7,247 nucleotides of DNA from Candidatus Gallibacteroides avistercoris. Lineage in GTDB: Bacteria > Bacteroidota > Bacteroidia > Bacteroidales > CHK158-818. Position numbers and translations under genes: made by a program. The stretch lies in assembly GCA_018714665.1 (NCBI GenBank), contig DVNA01000062.1, forward strand, positions 1 through 7,247, written 5' to 3'. Shown here piece by piece: positions 1 to 6,483 of this stretch; position 1 is the stretch's first letter; every line of letters begins with the position of its first letter. The notes under the pieces are model-generated. The model worked only from the letters and a program-made list of their open reading frames with translations, had not been told where the DNA came from and did no database searches.

Positions 1-348
1 TACGTATCCGGGTTAAGCCTATCCAACTGTGAGATATCTTTTATTGCCCAAAAATTATTGGATAAGGGTGTAAAAGCGGTAGTAATAACGTTGGGGGTAC
101 GCGGAGCATATCTGGCCACCTCCCGGGAAAGCGAATGGATACCGTCATACAAGGTTTCGGCCGTCGATACGACCGGAGCGGGCGACACCTTTTGCGGGGC
201 ACTGGCCGTGGCCTGTTCAAAAGAAGAGTTGAGTCAGGAACACCTTCGCTTTGCCTGTGCCGCTGCTGCCCTTTCCGTAACCAAAGAGGGAGCTCAGCCC
301 TCCATCCCGACACGGGATGAGGTATTGGCATTTATGAAAAATCACTAA
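1..348 (+). CDS. rbsK: Ribokinase-type PfkB sugar kinase, C-terminal part (5' end outside window)
   Basis: The frame is open from base 1 to a TAA at 346-348, so about 115 C-terminal residues of a kinase of roughly 300 are present. Seen: the strand motif VVITLG followed by a Gly/Ala-rich turn, then DTTGAGDTF at window residues 56-64. This is the PfkB anion-hole/catalytic motif, and D62 is the expected catalytic base that deprotonates the sugar hydroxyl. The C-terminal Cys/Ala-rich helix and the 'GAQPSIP' tail are also typical of ribokinases. Family knowledge: ribokinase makes ribose 5-phosphate from ribose and ATP in the cytoplasm. The sugar-binding N-terminal half is missing, so ribose specificity is inferred from the downstream permease and nucleoside hydrolase; fructokinase or another PfkB sugar kinase is possible. 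The next gene starts 11 bp downstream, so they are co-transcribed. Confidence 0.85.
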   Translation, partial: YVSGLSLSNCEISFIAQKLLDKGVKAVVITLGVRGAYLATSRESEWIPSYKVSAVDTTGAGDTFCGALAVACSKEELSQEHLRFACAAAALSVTKEGAQPSIPTRDEVLAFMKNH

Positions 349-359
349 ATTCATATCTT

Positions 360-1367
360 ATGTTCATCGTAAACAGTTATTGGGTAGCCGTACTTCTGTG
401 TGTTGTTACCATGTTGTGTTGGGGCTCGTGGGGAAACACGCAAAAATTAGCCGGAAAAAGCTGGCGGTACGAGTTTTTTTATTGGGACTATGTGTTGGGG
501 ATCTTGTTGTTCTCCCTGTTGCTTGGTTTTACCGCCGGGAGTATCGGAGAGCAGGGACGTCCGTTTGTCGAAGATTTGAGGCAGCTCGATGCCGGGAACT
601 TTTGGAGTGCGTTTTGTGGCGGCATTATCTTCAATGCCTCCAACATCCTTTTGTCTGCCGCCGTATCGCTGGCCGGTTTGGCTGTCGCTTTCCCTTTGGG
701 AGTAGGTTTGGCATTGGTATTGGGTGTTTTTATCAACTATTTCGGAGCGCCCAAAGGCGATCCGGTCATCCTTTTTGCCGGTGTCTTTCTGGTGGTAGTA
801 GCCATCGTATGCAACGGTATTGCTGCCGGTAAGATGGGGAACGGAACAAACAATGCATCAACCCGGAAAGGAATCTGGTTGGCGGCTATTGCCGGAATAT
901 TGATGTCGTTGTTTTATCGCTTTGTAGCTGCTGCCATGGATTTGGATAATTTTGAACAACCTACGGCAGGTATGGCAACTCCCTATACGGCATTTTTTAT
1001 ATTCTCCTTAGGGATATTTGCCAGCAATTTCCTGTTCAACACGTGGGTTATGAAAAAACCGTTTGTCGGTAAACCGGTAACCTATCGGGACTATTTCGCG
1101 GGAACGATGCGGATCCACCTGGTAGGCGTTCTGGGCGGTATTGTCTGGGCGCTTGGTACGGCACTGAGTTACATCGCTGCCGGAAAAGCAGGGGCCGCCA
1201 TTTCGTATGCCTTGGGGCAGGGAGCCCCGATGATTGCTGCATTCTGGGGCGTATTTGTTTGGAAAGAATTTAAAGGCGGAAACCGTATGGTACATCTGTT
1301 GTTGGCTTTGATGTTCATTCTCTTTATCTCCGGACTTTCATTGATCGTCATTTCCGGAGGAAACTAA
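360..1367 (+). CDS. GRP/RbsU-like sugar permease (probable ribose uptake), ten-helix inner-membrane protein
   Basis: The 335-residue protein is very hydrophobic. I count about ten membrane helices, near residues 8-26, 42-60, 84-104, 106-126, 137-155, 172-192, 208-228, 251-271, 279-298 and 311-331, with a polar loop around 156-170. The first helix carries CWGSWGN (20-26), a Trp/Gly motif seen in the glucose/ribose porter (GRP) and RhaT-like branch of the drug/metabolite transporter superfamily. The length is normal for that family and the two halves look like an internal duplication. Such proteins are often auto-labelled 'multidrug DMT permease'; position directly after a ribokinase-type gene favours sugar import, most likely ribose, by proton symport. 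The start ATG at 360 lies 11 bp after the kinase stop and has no clear Shine-Dalgarno. Substrate is inferred from context; L-rhamnose or another pentose is possible. Confidence 0.8.
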   Translation: MFIVNSYWVAVLLCVVTMLCWGSWGNTQKLAGKSWRYEFFYWDYVLGILLFSLLLGFTAGSIGEQGRPFVEDLRQLDAGNFWSAFCGGIIFNASNILLSAAVSLAGLAVAFPLGVGLALVLGVFINYFGAPKGDPVILFAGVFLVVVAIVCNGIAAGKMGNGTNNASTRKGIWLAAIAGILMSLFYRFVAAAMDLDNFEQPTAGMATPYTAFFIFSLGIFASNFLFNTWVMKKPFVGKPVTYRDYFAGTMRIHLVGVLGGIVWALGTALSYIAAGKAGAAISYALGQGAPMIAAFWGVFVWKEFKGGNRMVHLLLALMFILFISGLSLIVISGGN

Positions 1368-1392
1368 TCCGAATATAAACTAAGAATACGAT

Positions 1393-2385
1393 ATGATAAA
1401 AAAATATTTATTTCTGATGCTCGTTGTGACAGTTTCTTTGTCTGCATGCCAAACACATAAACAAAAGCCGGTAAAGCTTATTTTCGATACGGATATGGCT
1501 CCCGATTACGACGATGTGGGGGCTTTGGCCATCCTGCACGCCATGGCAGATTCCGGAGAGGTGGAGATTCTGGCGGCCGGATCTTCCAACAAATGTGAGA
1601 CGTGCATACCTTGCATCGAAATCTTGAATACCTATTTCGGGCGACCGGATATTCCGCTGGGTACCGTAAAAGGCGATGCTCCCAATCTGGATACCTGGCA
1701 CGGCGGGTTGAGGTGGACCTCGGAATTACCCAAGCGTTATGCCCACAAGATTGCCCGAACATCCGATGCCGAAAATGTTGTTTCGGTATATCGCCGGGCA
1801 TTGAGTGCAGCCCCCGACACCAGTGTTACGATTGTTACCGTAGGATTCTTTTCCTGTATGCGCGATCTGTTGCAATCGCCTGCCGACGACATCTCTCCCA
1901 TGACCGGGAAAGAGCTGGTAACGGCCAAGGTAAAACGCCTGGTCAGTATGGCGGGTATTTTCCCCGAAGGGCGGGAGTTTAATGTCATCAACGATGCGCA
2001 GGCATCTCAATATGTCTTTGAGAATTGGCCTACCGAAATTTGGTTAAGTGGATTTGAGATAGGCGATAAAATCTTGACAGGTAAACGGGTAGCGGCCTTA
2101 GAGGTATCCAACAGCCCGGTGAAAGATGTCTATGAGATGTCTCTGGCACAAGACAATCCCGAAGGTCGGCAGAGTTGGGACCTTACGGCGGCGTTGGTAG
2201 CCGTTCGTGGATGGAAAGAGTATTTCGATGTAGAACGCGGAACGATGATTGTCCTGCCTGACGGTTACAACCGTTGGGAAAAAAGCGAGAGGGGCCGTCA
2301 TTACCGTTTGATCGAGAAGATGCCTATCCCCGAGTTGACGAAAGTGTTGGAAGATCTGATGATACATCAACCTATTAAAAAATAA
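1393..2385 (+). CDS. Nucleoside hydrolase (IU-NH superfamily) lipoprotein
   Basis: This 330-residue protein starts with a lipoprotein signal: a basic N-terminus (MIKKY), a hydrophobic core and lipobox LSAC, giving a lipidated Cys19. The mature part opens with DTDMAPDYDD (32-41), a variant of the DTDxGxDD calcium-binding motif of inosine-uridine nucleoside hydrolases. EFNVINDAQAS (195-205) matches the family's central Asn/Asp segment, and WDLTAAL (262-268) carries the late calcium ligand, D263. The family hydrolyses the N-glycosidic bond of ribonucleosides to give free base and ribose. Envelope location plus an adjacent permease and sugar kinase suggests that nucleosides are cut outside the cytoplasm and ribose is imported. 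Position 262, before D263, is Trp, where the Crithidia-type enzyme has His; this may shift base preference. The gene begins 25 bp after the permease. No surface-export acidic signal follows Cys19, so periplasmic or outer-leaflet placement is undecided. Confidence 0.9.
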   Translation: MIKKYLFLMLVVTVSLSACQTHKQKPVKLIFDTDMAPDYDDVGALAILHAMADSGEVEILAAGSSNKCETCIPCIEILNTYFGRPDIPLGTVKGDAPNLDTWHGGLRWTSELPKRYAHKIARTSDAENVVSVYRRALSAAPDTSVTIVTVGFFSCMRDLLQSPADDISPMTGKELVTAKVKRLVSMAGIFPEGREFNVINDAQASQYVFENWPTEIWLSGFEIGDKILTGKRVAALEVSNSPVKDVYEMSLAQDNPEGRQSWDLTAALVAVRGWKEYFDVERGTMIVLPDGYNRWEKSERGRHYRLIEKMPIPELTKVLEDLMIHQPIKK

Positions 2386-2389
2386 ACAT

Positions 2390-3907
2390 ATGAATAAAGG
2401 AAAATTTTTGTTCGTTAGTCTGCTTCTTTTAGGTGCCTGGGGTTGTTCACAACCGGGTACGGTAACCTTGGAGAAAGATGTTTTGATGGATAAGATAAAG
2501 GGCGGTTGGGCCGGACAAACCATCGGTTGTACATACGGAGGCCCTACTGAGTTCCGTTATCAAGGACGTATGATAGACGATTCCATTCCGATAAATTGGC
2601 CAGACGGTTACATTAAATGGTATTACGACAACTCGGCCGGCTTATATGACGATGTTTATATGGATTTGACCTTTGTGGCGGTGTTCGACCGTTTGGGGCT
2701 GGATGCTCCGGTCGATTCGTTTGCCATGGCCTTTGCCAAGGCCGATTATCCATTGTGGCACGCCAACCAGGCGGCCCGTTACAATATATTGAGGGGTATT
2801 ATGCCTCCGGCCTCGGGCCATTGGCAGAATAATCCCCATGCCGACGACATCGATTACCAGATAGAGGCCGATTTTGCCGGTCTGATGAGTCCCGGTATGC
2901 CCAATACGGCTTCGGAAATATCCGATAAGATCGGGCATATCATGAATTATGGCGACGGCTGGTACGGAGGTGTTTACGTGGGTGCCATGTATTCGCTGGC
3001 GTTTGTTTCGTCCGATGTCGAATACATCGTTACCGAGGCCTTGAAAACCATCCCCGAACAGAGCCGTTTCTACCAATGTATCAGCGACGTCATTGCCTGG
3101 CACAAAAGTTACCCCGATGATTGGAAAAAGACTTGGCAGGCGTGTGAGGAGAAATGGAGCCAGGAGATAGGGTGTCCCGATGGAGTATTGGTTCCGTTTA
3201 ACATAGATGCCATGATCAACAGTGCCTATATCGTTATCGGGTTGTTATACGGCGAAGGCGATTTCGGCAAGACGCTCGACATCTCGACCCGTTGCGGGCA
3301 AGACTCCGACTGTAACCCCGCCTCTGCGGGAGGTATATTGGGTACAGTATTGGGATACAGCAATATACCGGAATATTGGAAAAAGAATCTGTATGAGGTA
3401 GAAGACCGGGATTTAGTTTATACCACAATATCGTTGAACGATACCTATCAGATGAGTTTTGACCAGGCGTTGCAGGTAATAACCCGTAACGGAGGATCTG
3501 TGTCGGAGAAGAGCGTTTCCATAAAAACGCAACAACCGGTTCCGGTTCGTTTGGAACAGTCGTTCGAGGGGATGAGACCCGTCTCTCGTATCGGTGTCGG
3601 TAAGTTATTGCCCGAGGTGCCGGAAATTAAATTCGAGGGTACGGGAATCGTCTTACGCGGTAACGTAGAGTCTCCTGATGTAAATTATGTGGCGGAGGTC
3701 GAGTTCTTTCTGGACGGGCAGTCAGCAGGAGTAATGTCTCTCCCGGCCAATTTTACTTTGCGCGCTCATGATCTCTTCTGGAAATACCAGCTCGATCCCA
3801 AGGAATATACCTTGACCTTTACCTGGTTGAACCCTGCCAAAGATGCTAAAATCCATGTAGCGGATGCCATTATTTACGGAGAAGCCTTGGTGTCGGTAGA
3901 AGATTAA
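2390..3907 (+). CDS. ADP-ribosylglycohydrolase-family lipoprotein with C-terminal beta-rich domain
   Basis: The protein is 505 residues. An N-terminal hydrophobic segment ends at Cys19 (AWGC, a relaxed lipobox), suggesting lipidation. The all-helical ADP-ribosylglycohydrolase (ARH/DraG) domain spans about residues 30-360: GGWAGQTIG (38-46) is the family's Gly-rich opening; YDDVYMDL (86-93) sits where ARH enzymes have an Asp-Asp-Thr metal motif; GQDSDCNPA (303-311) replaces the late D-x-D-T metal motif, with D305 and D307 as likely Mg ligands. Residues about 390-505 have alternating hydrophobic beta-strand patterns and resemble an accessory beta-sandwich. Known ARH members release ADP-ribose from modified proteins or cleave ADP-ribose derivatives. 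In this operon the likely task is liberating ribose or a ribosyl unit outside the cytoplasm; exact substrate unknown. Only 4 bp separate it from the nucleoside hydrolase gene, implying tight co-expression. Confidence 0.85.
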   Translation: MNKGKFLFVSLLLLGAWGCSQPGTVTLEKDVLMDKIKGGWAGQTIGCTYGGPTEFRYQGRMIDDSIPINWPDGYIKWYYDNSAGLYDDVYMDLTFVAVFDRLGLDAPVDSFAMAFAKADYPLWHANQAARYNILRGIMPPASGHWQNNPHADDIDYQIEADFAGLMSPGMPNTASEISDKIGHIMNYGDGWYGGVYVGAMYSLAFVSSDVEYIVTEALKTIPEQSRFYQCISDVIAWHKSYPDDWKKTWQACEEKWSQEIGCPDGVLVPFNIDAMINSAYIVIGLLYGEGDFGKTLDISTRCGQDSDCNPASAGGILGTVLGYSNIPEYWKKNLYEVEDRDLVYTTISLNDTYQMSFDQALQVITRNGGSVSEKSVSIKTQQPVPVRLEQSFEGMRPVSRIGVGKLLPEVPEIKFEGTGIVLRGNVESPDVNYVAEVEFFLDGQSAGVMSLPANFTLRAHDLFWKYQLDPKEYTLTFTWLNPAKDAKIHVADAIIYGEALVSVED

Positions 3908-3924
3908 AAACTATTAGCAACAGA

Positions 3925-4884
3925 ATGAAAACGAAACAGATCAAAATCGGTTGTTGTCTTGTAGTGTTTCTTCTTGCGGCTTGCAGCGGAGCGCCTGGGG
4001 GGAAAACGTCCGATAAGGAGATGGATGCCGTCTTTTTTGAAATGCCACTTTATAGTGGGAAGATTCCCAATTTAAAGGATGTTCCCGACGGGGAGATAAG
4101 GAGTTTCGACCCACAGGTCGATTCGTTGTCGAGCAATGTCAGCCGGCCAACGTTGAAAGTCTTTTTGCCTGCCGATACGGTGCGGAACCGGGCGGCAGTT
4201 ATTGTTTGTCCGGGTGGCGGCTACCATACGCTGTTGACCGTACGCGAAGGCAGTCGGGTAGCCCAACGCTTTAACGAGGAGGGTGTAGCCGGTTTTGTTT
4301 TGAAATACCGCCACCCCAACGACGCCAATCTGGAAGATAAGACAATTGCACCTTTACAGGATGCACAACGGGCCATTCAAATAGTACGCGAACATGCCGC
4401 AGAGTGGGGAATAGATCCAAACCAAATCGGGATAATGGGCTTCTCTGCCGGTGGCCACGTGGCGGCTACTGTCGGTACCCACTATGACGACCCGGTCATA
4501 GATAACCCGCAAGGGACCAGCCTGCGTCCCGATTTCATGCTGTTGATCTATCCCGTTATCTCTTGCCGCGATGGTATCACTCATGGAGGATCTCGCCAGA
4601 TGTTATTGGGTGCCGCTCCTACCGAGGAGCAGATCAAGCGTTTTTCCAACGAGGAGCAAGTCTCCTCCACCACACCTCCCACCTATTTGACACACGCCAA
4701 CGACGATACCGTAGTGCCGATAGAGAACAGCCTGCTGTTTTACCAGGCCTTGCGACGGAACGGTATCCCGGCAGAGTTGCATATCTATTCGAAGGGAGAA
4801 CACGGATACCTGCAAGAACCCGCTTATGAAGAGTGGATGGACGATTGTTTGCAATGGATGGCACGTAACGGATGGATCAAATAA
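3925..4884 (+). CDS. Alpha/beta-hydrolase lipoprotein, acetyl-esterase-like
   Basis: The 319-residue protein has a clean lipoprotein signal ending in LLAAC (Cys20), then a Gly/Ser-rich linker. The alpha/beta-hydrolase fold is clear: CPGGGYH supplies the oxyanion hole, GFSAGGH holds the nucleophile S174, HANDDTVVP holds the probable acid D261, and GEHGY holds H293. This is the arrangement of the BD-FAE/Abhydrolase_3-type esterases that Bacteroidetes genomes often mislabel 'endo-1,4-beta-xylanase B' or acetyl xylan esterase; no xylanase domain is present. The expected reaction is hydrolysis of an acetyl or other short acyl ester from a sugar. As the last gene of a nucleoside/ADP-ribose operon (17 bp after the preceding gene), it may deacylate ribosyl substrates so the two hydrolases can act, but this is inference. 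A perfect terminator follows 78 bp downstream. Confidence 0.88.
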   Translation: MKTKQIKIGCCLVVFLLAACSGAPGGKTSDKEMDAVFFEMPLYSGKIPNLKDVPDGEIRSFDPQVDSLSSNVSRPTLKVFLPADTVRNRAAVIVCPGGGYHTLLTVREGSRVAQRFNEEGVAGFVLKYRHPNDANLEDKTIAPLQDAQRAIQIVREHAAEWGIDPNQIGIMGFSAGGHVAATVGTHYDDPVIDNPQGTSLRPDFMLLIYPVISCRDGITHGGSRQMLLGAAPTEEQIKRFSNEEQVSSTTPPTYLTHANDDTVVPIENSLLFYQALRRNGIPAELHIYSKGEHGYLQEPAYEEWMDDCLQWMARNGWIK

Positions 4885-5029
4885 AAGAATCCGCTCGTGG
4901 AAAAAGCCGGCAATCCGGTCGGTACTGTTCCACTGCAAAACGAAAAATTCTTGTCTTAAATAAAAGGAGAGCATCTGGATTATCCAGATGCTCTCCTTTT
5001 TTGTTATGATTCAAATAAAAAATGTCGTC
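4885..5029. other. Convergent intergenic region
   Basis: This 145-bp gap lies between the esterase and purT stop codons. Apart from the terminator at 4962-5000 it contains only a weak CCGG-CAAT-CCGG hairpin near 4907-4920. I see no gene or promoter in it. Confidence 0.7.
4962..5000. terminator. Bidirectional rho-independent terminator between convergent genes
   Basis: A 19-bp perfect inverted repeat pairs 4962-4980 with 4982-5000 around base 4981; sterically the loop is about 5 nt. The GGAGAGCATCTGG core is flanked by AAAA on the left and TTTTTT (4997-5002) on the right, so the U-tract requirement is met on both strands. It sits 77 bp after the esterase stop and 29 bp after the purT stop, and so serves both converging transcripts. 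Confidence 0.9.
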
Positions 5030-6220
5030 TTATCGCGGAAGAACATTTATCTTCAACTTGGCATAGGCCCTGTTCACTTTCTCCAACGCCTCCTCAACCG
5101 TATCAGCACTTGCCAGCAAAACACCCAGCCGACGGTGTCCGTTTACTTCGGCCTTACCAAAGATACGAATCTGTACATCCGGTTCACTCAAAACATTTTC
5201 CAGGTTATCAAATTCTACCTTATCGGTATCTCCTTCTACCACAATCGCTTTGGAGGCCGACGGCCGGTAAAAGCGTACCGCAGGAATGGGCAGCCCCAAT
5301 ATGGCCCGGGCATGGAGGGCAAATTCAGACATATCCTGAGAAATCATGGTAACCATTCCGGTATCGTGCGGACGGGGAGAAACCTCGCTGAACAATACGT
5401 TGTCACCCTTGATGAACAGTTCTACCCCGAAGATGCCGTATCCACCCAGAGCTCCGGTTATTTTCGCTGCCACCTCCTCGGCTTTTTTCAAGGCCTCGGA
5501 ACTCATGGCTTGGGGTTGCCAGGATTCGCGGTAGTCGCCATCTACCTGATGGTGTCCGATCGGTTTCAGGAAAGTAGTCCCTCCGCTATGGCGGACGGTA
5601 AGCAACGTAATTTCATAATCGAAATCGATAAATCCTTCTACAATTACCCTTCCGGCTCCGGCACGACCGCCCTCTTGGGCATTTTGCCAGGCGCGTTCGA
5701 TATCGTTTTCGTTTCGTACCACGCTTTGCCCATGCCCCGATGAGCTCATAATCGGTTTTACCACGCAGGGTATCCCGATGCTGTGTACCGCCTGGATAAA
5801 CTCCTCTTTGGTGGAAGCAAACTGATAGGGAGAGGTGGGAATTCCCAACTCTTCGGCTGCCAAACGGCGTATCCCTTCGCGGTTCATCGTCAGGAAAGTG
5901 GCGTGTGCGGTAGGAATGACGCGGAACCCTTCCTTTTCCATCTTTTCCAAAGTAGGAGTGGCGATGGCCTCTATCTCGGGGATGATATAATCGGGTTTCT
6001 CTTTTTCGATGATAGCTTGCAGTTTTTCGCCATCCAGCATAGAAAGCACATACGATTTATGGGCTACCTGCATGGCCGGAGCATTGGGATATTTATCCAG
6101 CGCTACTACCTCTATTCCATAACGTTGCAGTTCAATGGTTACCTCTTTGCCCAATTCGCCCGAACCGCACAGCAGGGCTTTCTTCCCTACTTTCGATAAT
6201 ACCGTTCCTATTTTTGTCAT
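5030..6220 (-). CDS. purT: Formate-dependent phosphoribosylglycinamide formyltransferase (GAR transformylase 2)
   Basis: This complete 396-residue protein aligns from memory with E. coli PurT (392 residues) along its whole length. Seen: the N-terminal GSGELGKE (19-26), MLDG and PEIEAIAT in the substrate-binding pre-ATP-grasp domain, TMNREGIRRLAAEELG, the ATP-grasp segment VKPIMSSSGHGQS, the GGRAGAGRVIVEGF strand, E267 in FGVELF and E279 in EVSPRPHDTGMV, which are the expected Mg-ATP ligands. It makes formyl-GAR from GAR, formate and ATP in the cytoplasm, step three of de novo purine synthesis, as the alternative to folate-dependent PurN. The ATG at 6220 is preceded by an A/T-rich leader without Shine-Dalgarno, normal for Bacteroidetes. 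It is monocistronic here: convergent with the ribose operon, divergent from the GH88 gene. There is no mechanistic tie to its neighbours beyond purine/ribose metabolism generally. Confidence 0.97.
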   Translation of the reverse strand: MTKIGTVLSKVGKKALLCGSGELGKEVTIELQRYGIEVVALDKYPNAPAMQVAHKSYVLSMLDGEKLQAIIEKEKPDYIIPEIEAIATPTLEKMEKEGFRVIPTAHATFLTMNREGIRRLAAEELGIPTSPYQFASTKEEFIQAVHSIGIPCVVKPIMSSSGHGQSVVRNENDIERAWQNAQEGGRAGAGRVIVEGFIDFDYEITLLTVRHSGGTTFLKPIGHHQVDGDYRESWQPQAMSSEALKKAEEVAAKITGALGGYGIFGVELFIKGDNVLFSEVSPRPHDTGMVTMISQDMSEFALHARAILGLPIPAVRFYRPSASKAIVVEGDTDKVEFDNLENVLSEPDVQIRIFGKAEVNGHRRLGVLLASADTVEEALEKVNRAYAKLKINVLPR

Positions 6221-6266
6221 AATTTTTATTTGTTTTTCGATCCGTATCGTTTACCAATACACGTTT

Positions 6267-6274
6267 CAAAATTA
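6267..6274 (-). promoter_or_regulatory. Candidate -7 element of purT promoter
   Basis: Read on the minus strand this is TAATTTTG, matching the Bacteroides -7 consensus TAnnTTTG. It lies 47 bp before the purT ATG, giving a leader of roughly 40 nt. No TTTG/TTG is found at the expected 19-21 bp spacing upstream, so the promoter is half-supported. Confidence 0.4.
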
Positions 6275-6310
6275 GCGATTTTTTATGGCTTTAAGGCTGA
6301 AAGCGGCCAA

Positions 6311-6337
6311 TAAATTGCGACTTCGGTTGTAAATTTA
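6311..6337 (+). repeat. Inverted repeat with UUCG tetraloop
   Basis: On the plus strand, 6311-6321 pairs with 6326-6337 through 11 pairs (two of them G-U) with one bulged A at 6333. It is capped by UUCG closed by C-G, an especially stable RNA loop. No U-tract follows, so it is not a standard terminator. The G-U pairs become A-C mismatches on the minus strand, so as RNA it would favour the plus strand, where I see no transcript start upstream of it. Confidence 0.4.
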
Positions 6338-6348
6338 TATCGGGAAAG

Positions 6349-6363
6349 AAAAAAAATTTTTTT
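6349..6363. other. A8T7 tract (likely rigid or bent DNA)
   Basis: Eight A followed by seven T, flanked by G and C, forms a near-perfect palindrome in the middle of the divergent gap. Such tracts alter DNA shape and can act as upstream promoter elements or binding sites for nucleoid proteins; no specific function is shown. Confidence 0.4.
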
Positions 6364-6407
6364 CGTATATTTGGATAATATAAGATGCGGCTCGGTGTAG
6401 TTCAATT

Positions 6408-6424
6408 TGAAAATGTCGTTTTCA
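6408..6424. repeat. Small inverted repeat abutting the GH88 promoter -33 element (candidate operator)
   Basis: TGAAAA (6408-6413) and TTTTCA (6419-6424) are perfect 6-bp arms around TGTCG. The match extends imperfectly outward (CAA at 6403-6405 against TTG at 6426-6428), so the right arm overlaps the -33 TTTG. Position suits a regulator site, but 6-bp A/T-rich arms can arise by chance. Confidence 0.3.
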
Positions 6425-6456
6425 TTTGTCTCTGCTTATGCCTCTTTCTATTTTTG
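6425..6456 (+). promoter_or_regulatory. Bacteroides-type promoter of the GH88 gene
   Basis: TTTG at 6425-6428 (-33) and TATTTTTG at 6449-6456 (-7, consensus TAnnTTTG) are separated by 20 bp, which fits the primary sigma factor of Bacteroidetes. Transcription should start near 6461-6464, giving a leader of about 20 nt before the ATG at 6484. Confidence 0.65.
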
Positions 6457-6483
6457 TTTAGAATCCATATTTAATGCAGTACC

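Larger units (their letters stand above)
6221..6483. other. Divergent intergenic region between purT and the GH88 gene
   Basis: This 263-bp A/T-rich gap has no coding sequence I can support. It contains a -7-like element for purT (6267-6274), a UUCG-capped inverted repeat (6311-6337), an A8T7 tract (6349-6363), a small inverted repeat (6408-6424) and a rightward promoter (6425-6456). Confidence 0.75.

Noticed and set aside
3925..4884. Xylanase annotation for the last operon gene
   Set aside because: The sequence is entirely a Ser-Asp-His alpha/beta-hydrolase with no glycoside hydrolase domain; the xylanase label common for such proteins is a database artefact.
4907..4920. CCGG-CAAT-CCGG hairpin upstream of the main terminator
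   Set aside because: Only four or five base pairs and no U-tract; the perfect hairpin at 4962-5000 accounts for termination.
4988..5743. 251-residue plus-strand open frame opposite purT
   Set aside because: It lies antisense to a fully conserved purT, starts inside the terminator hairpin, and has no recognizable domain; shadow frame.
6366..6373. TATATTTG on the plus strand, a second match to the -7 consensus
   Set aside because: No TTTG/TTG is found at 19-21 bp upstream, and the downstream promoter at 6425-6456 has both elements and a better distance to the start.
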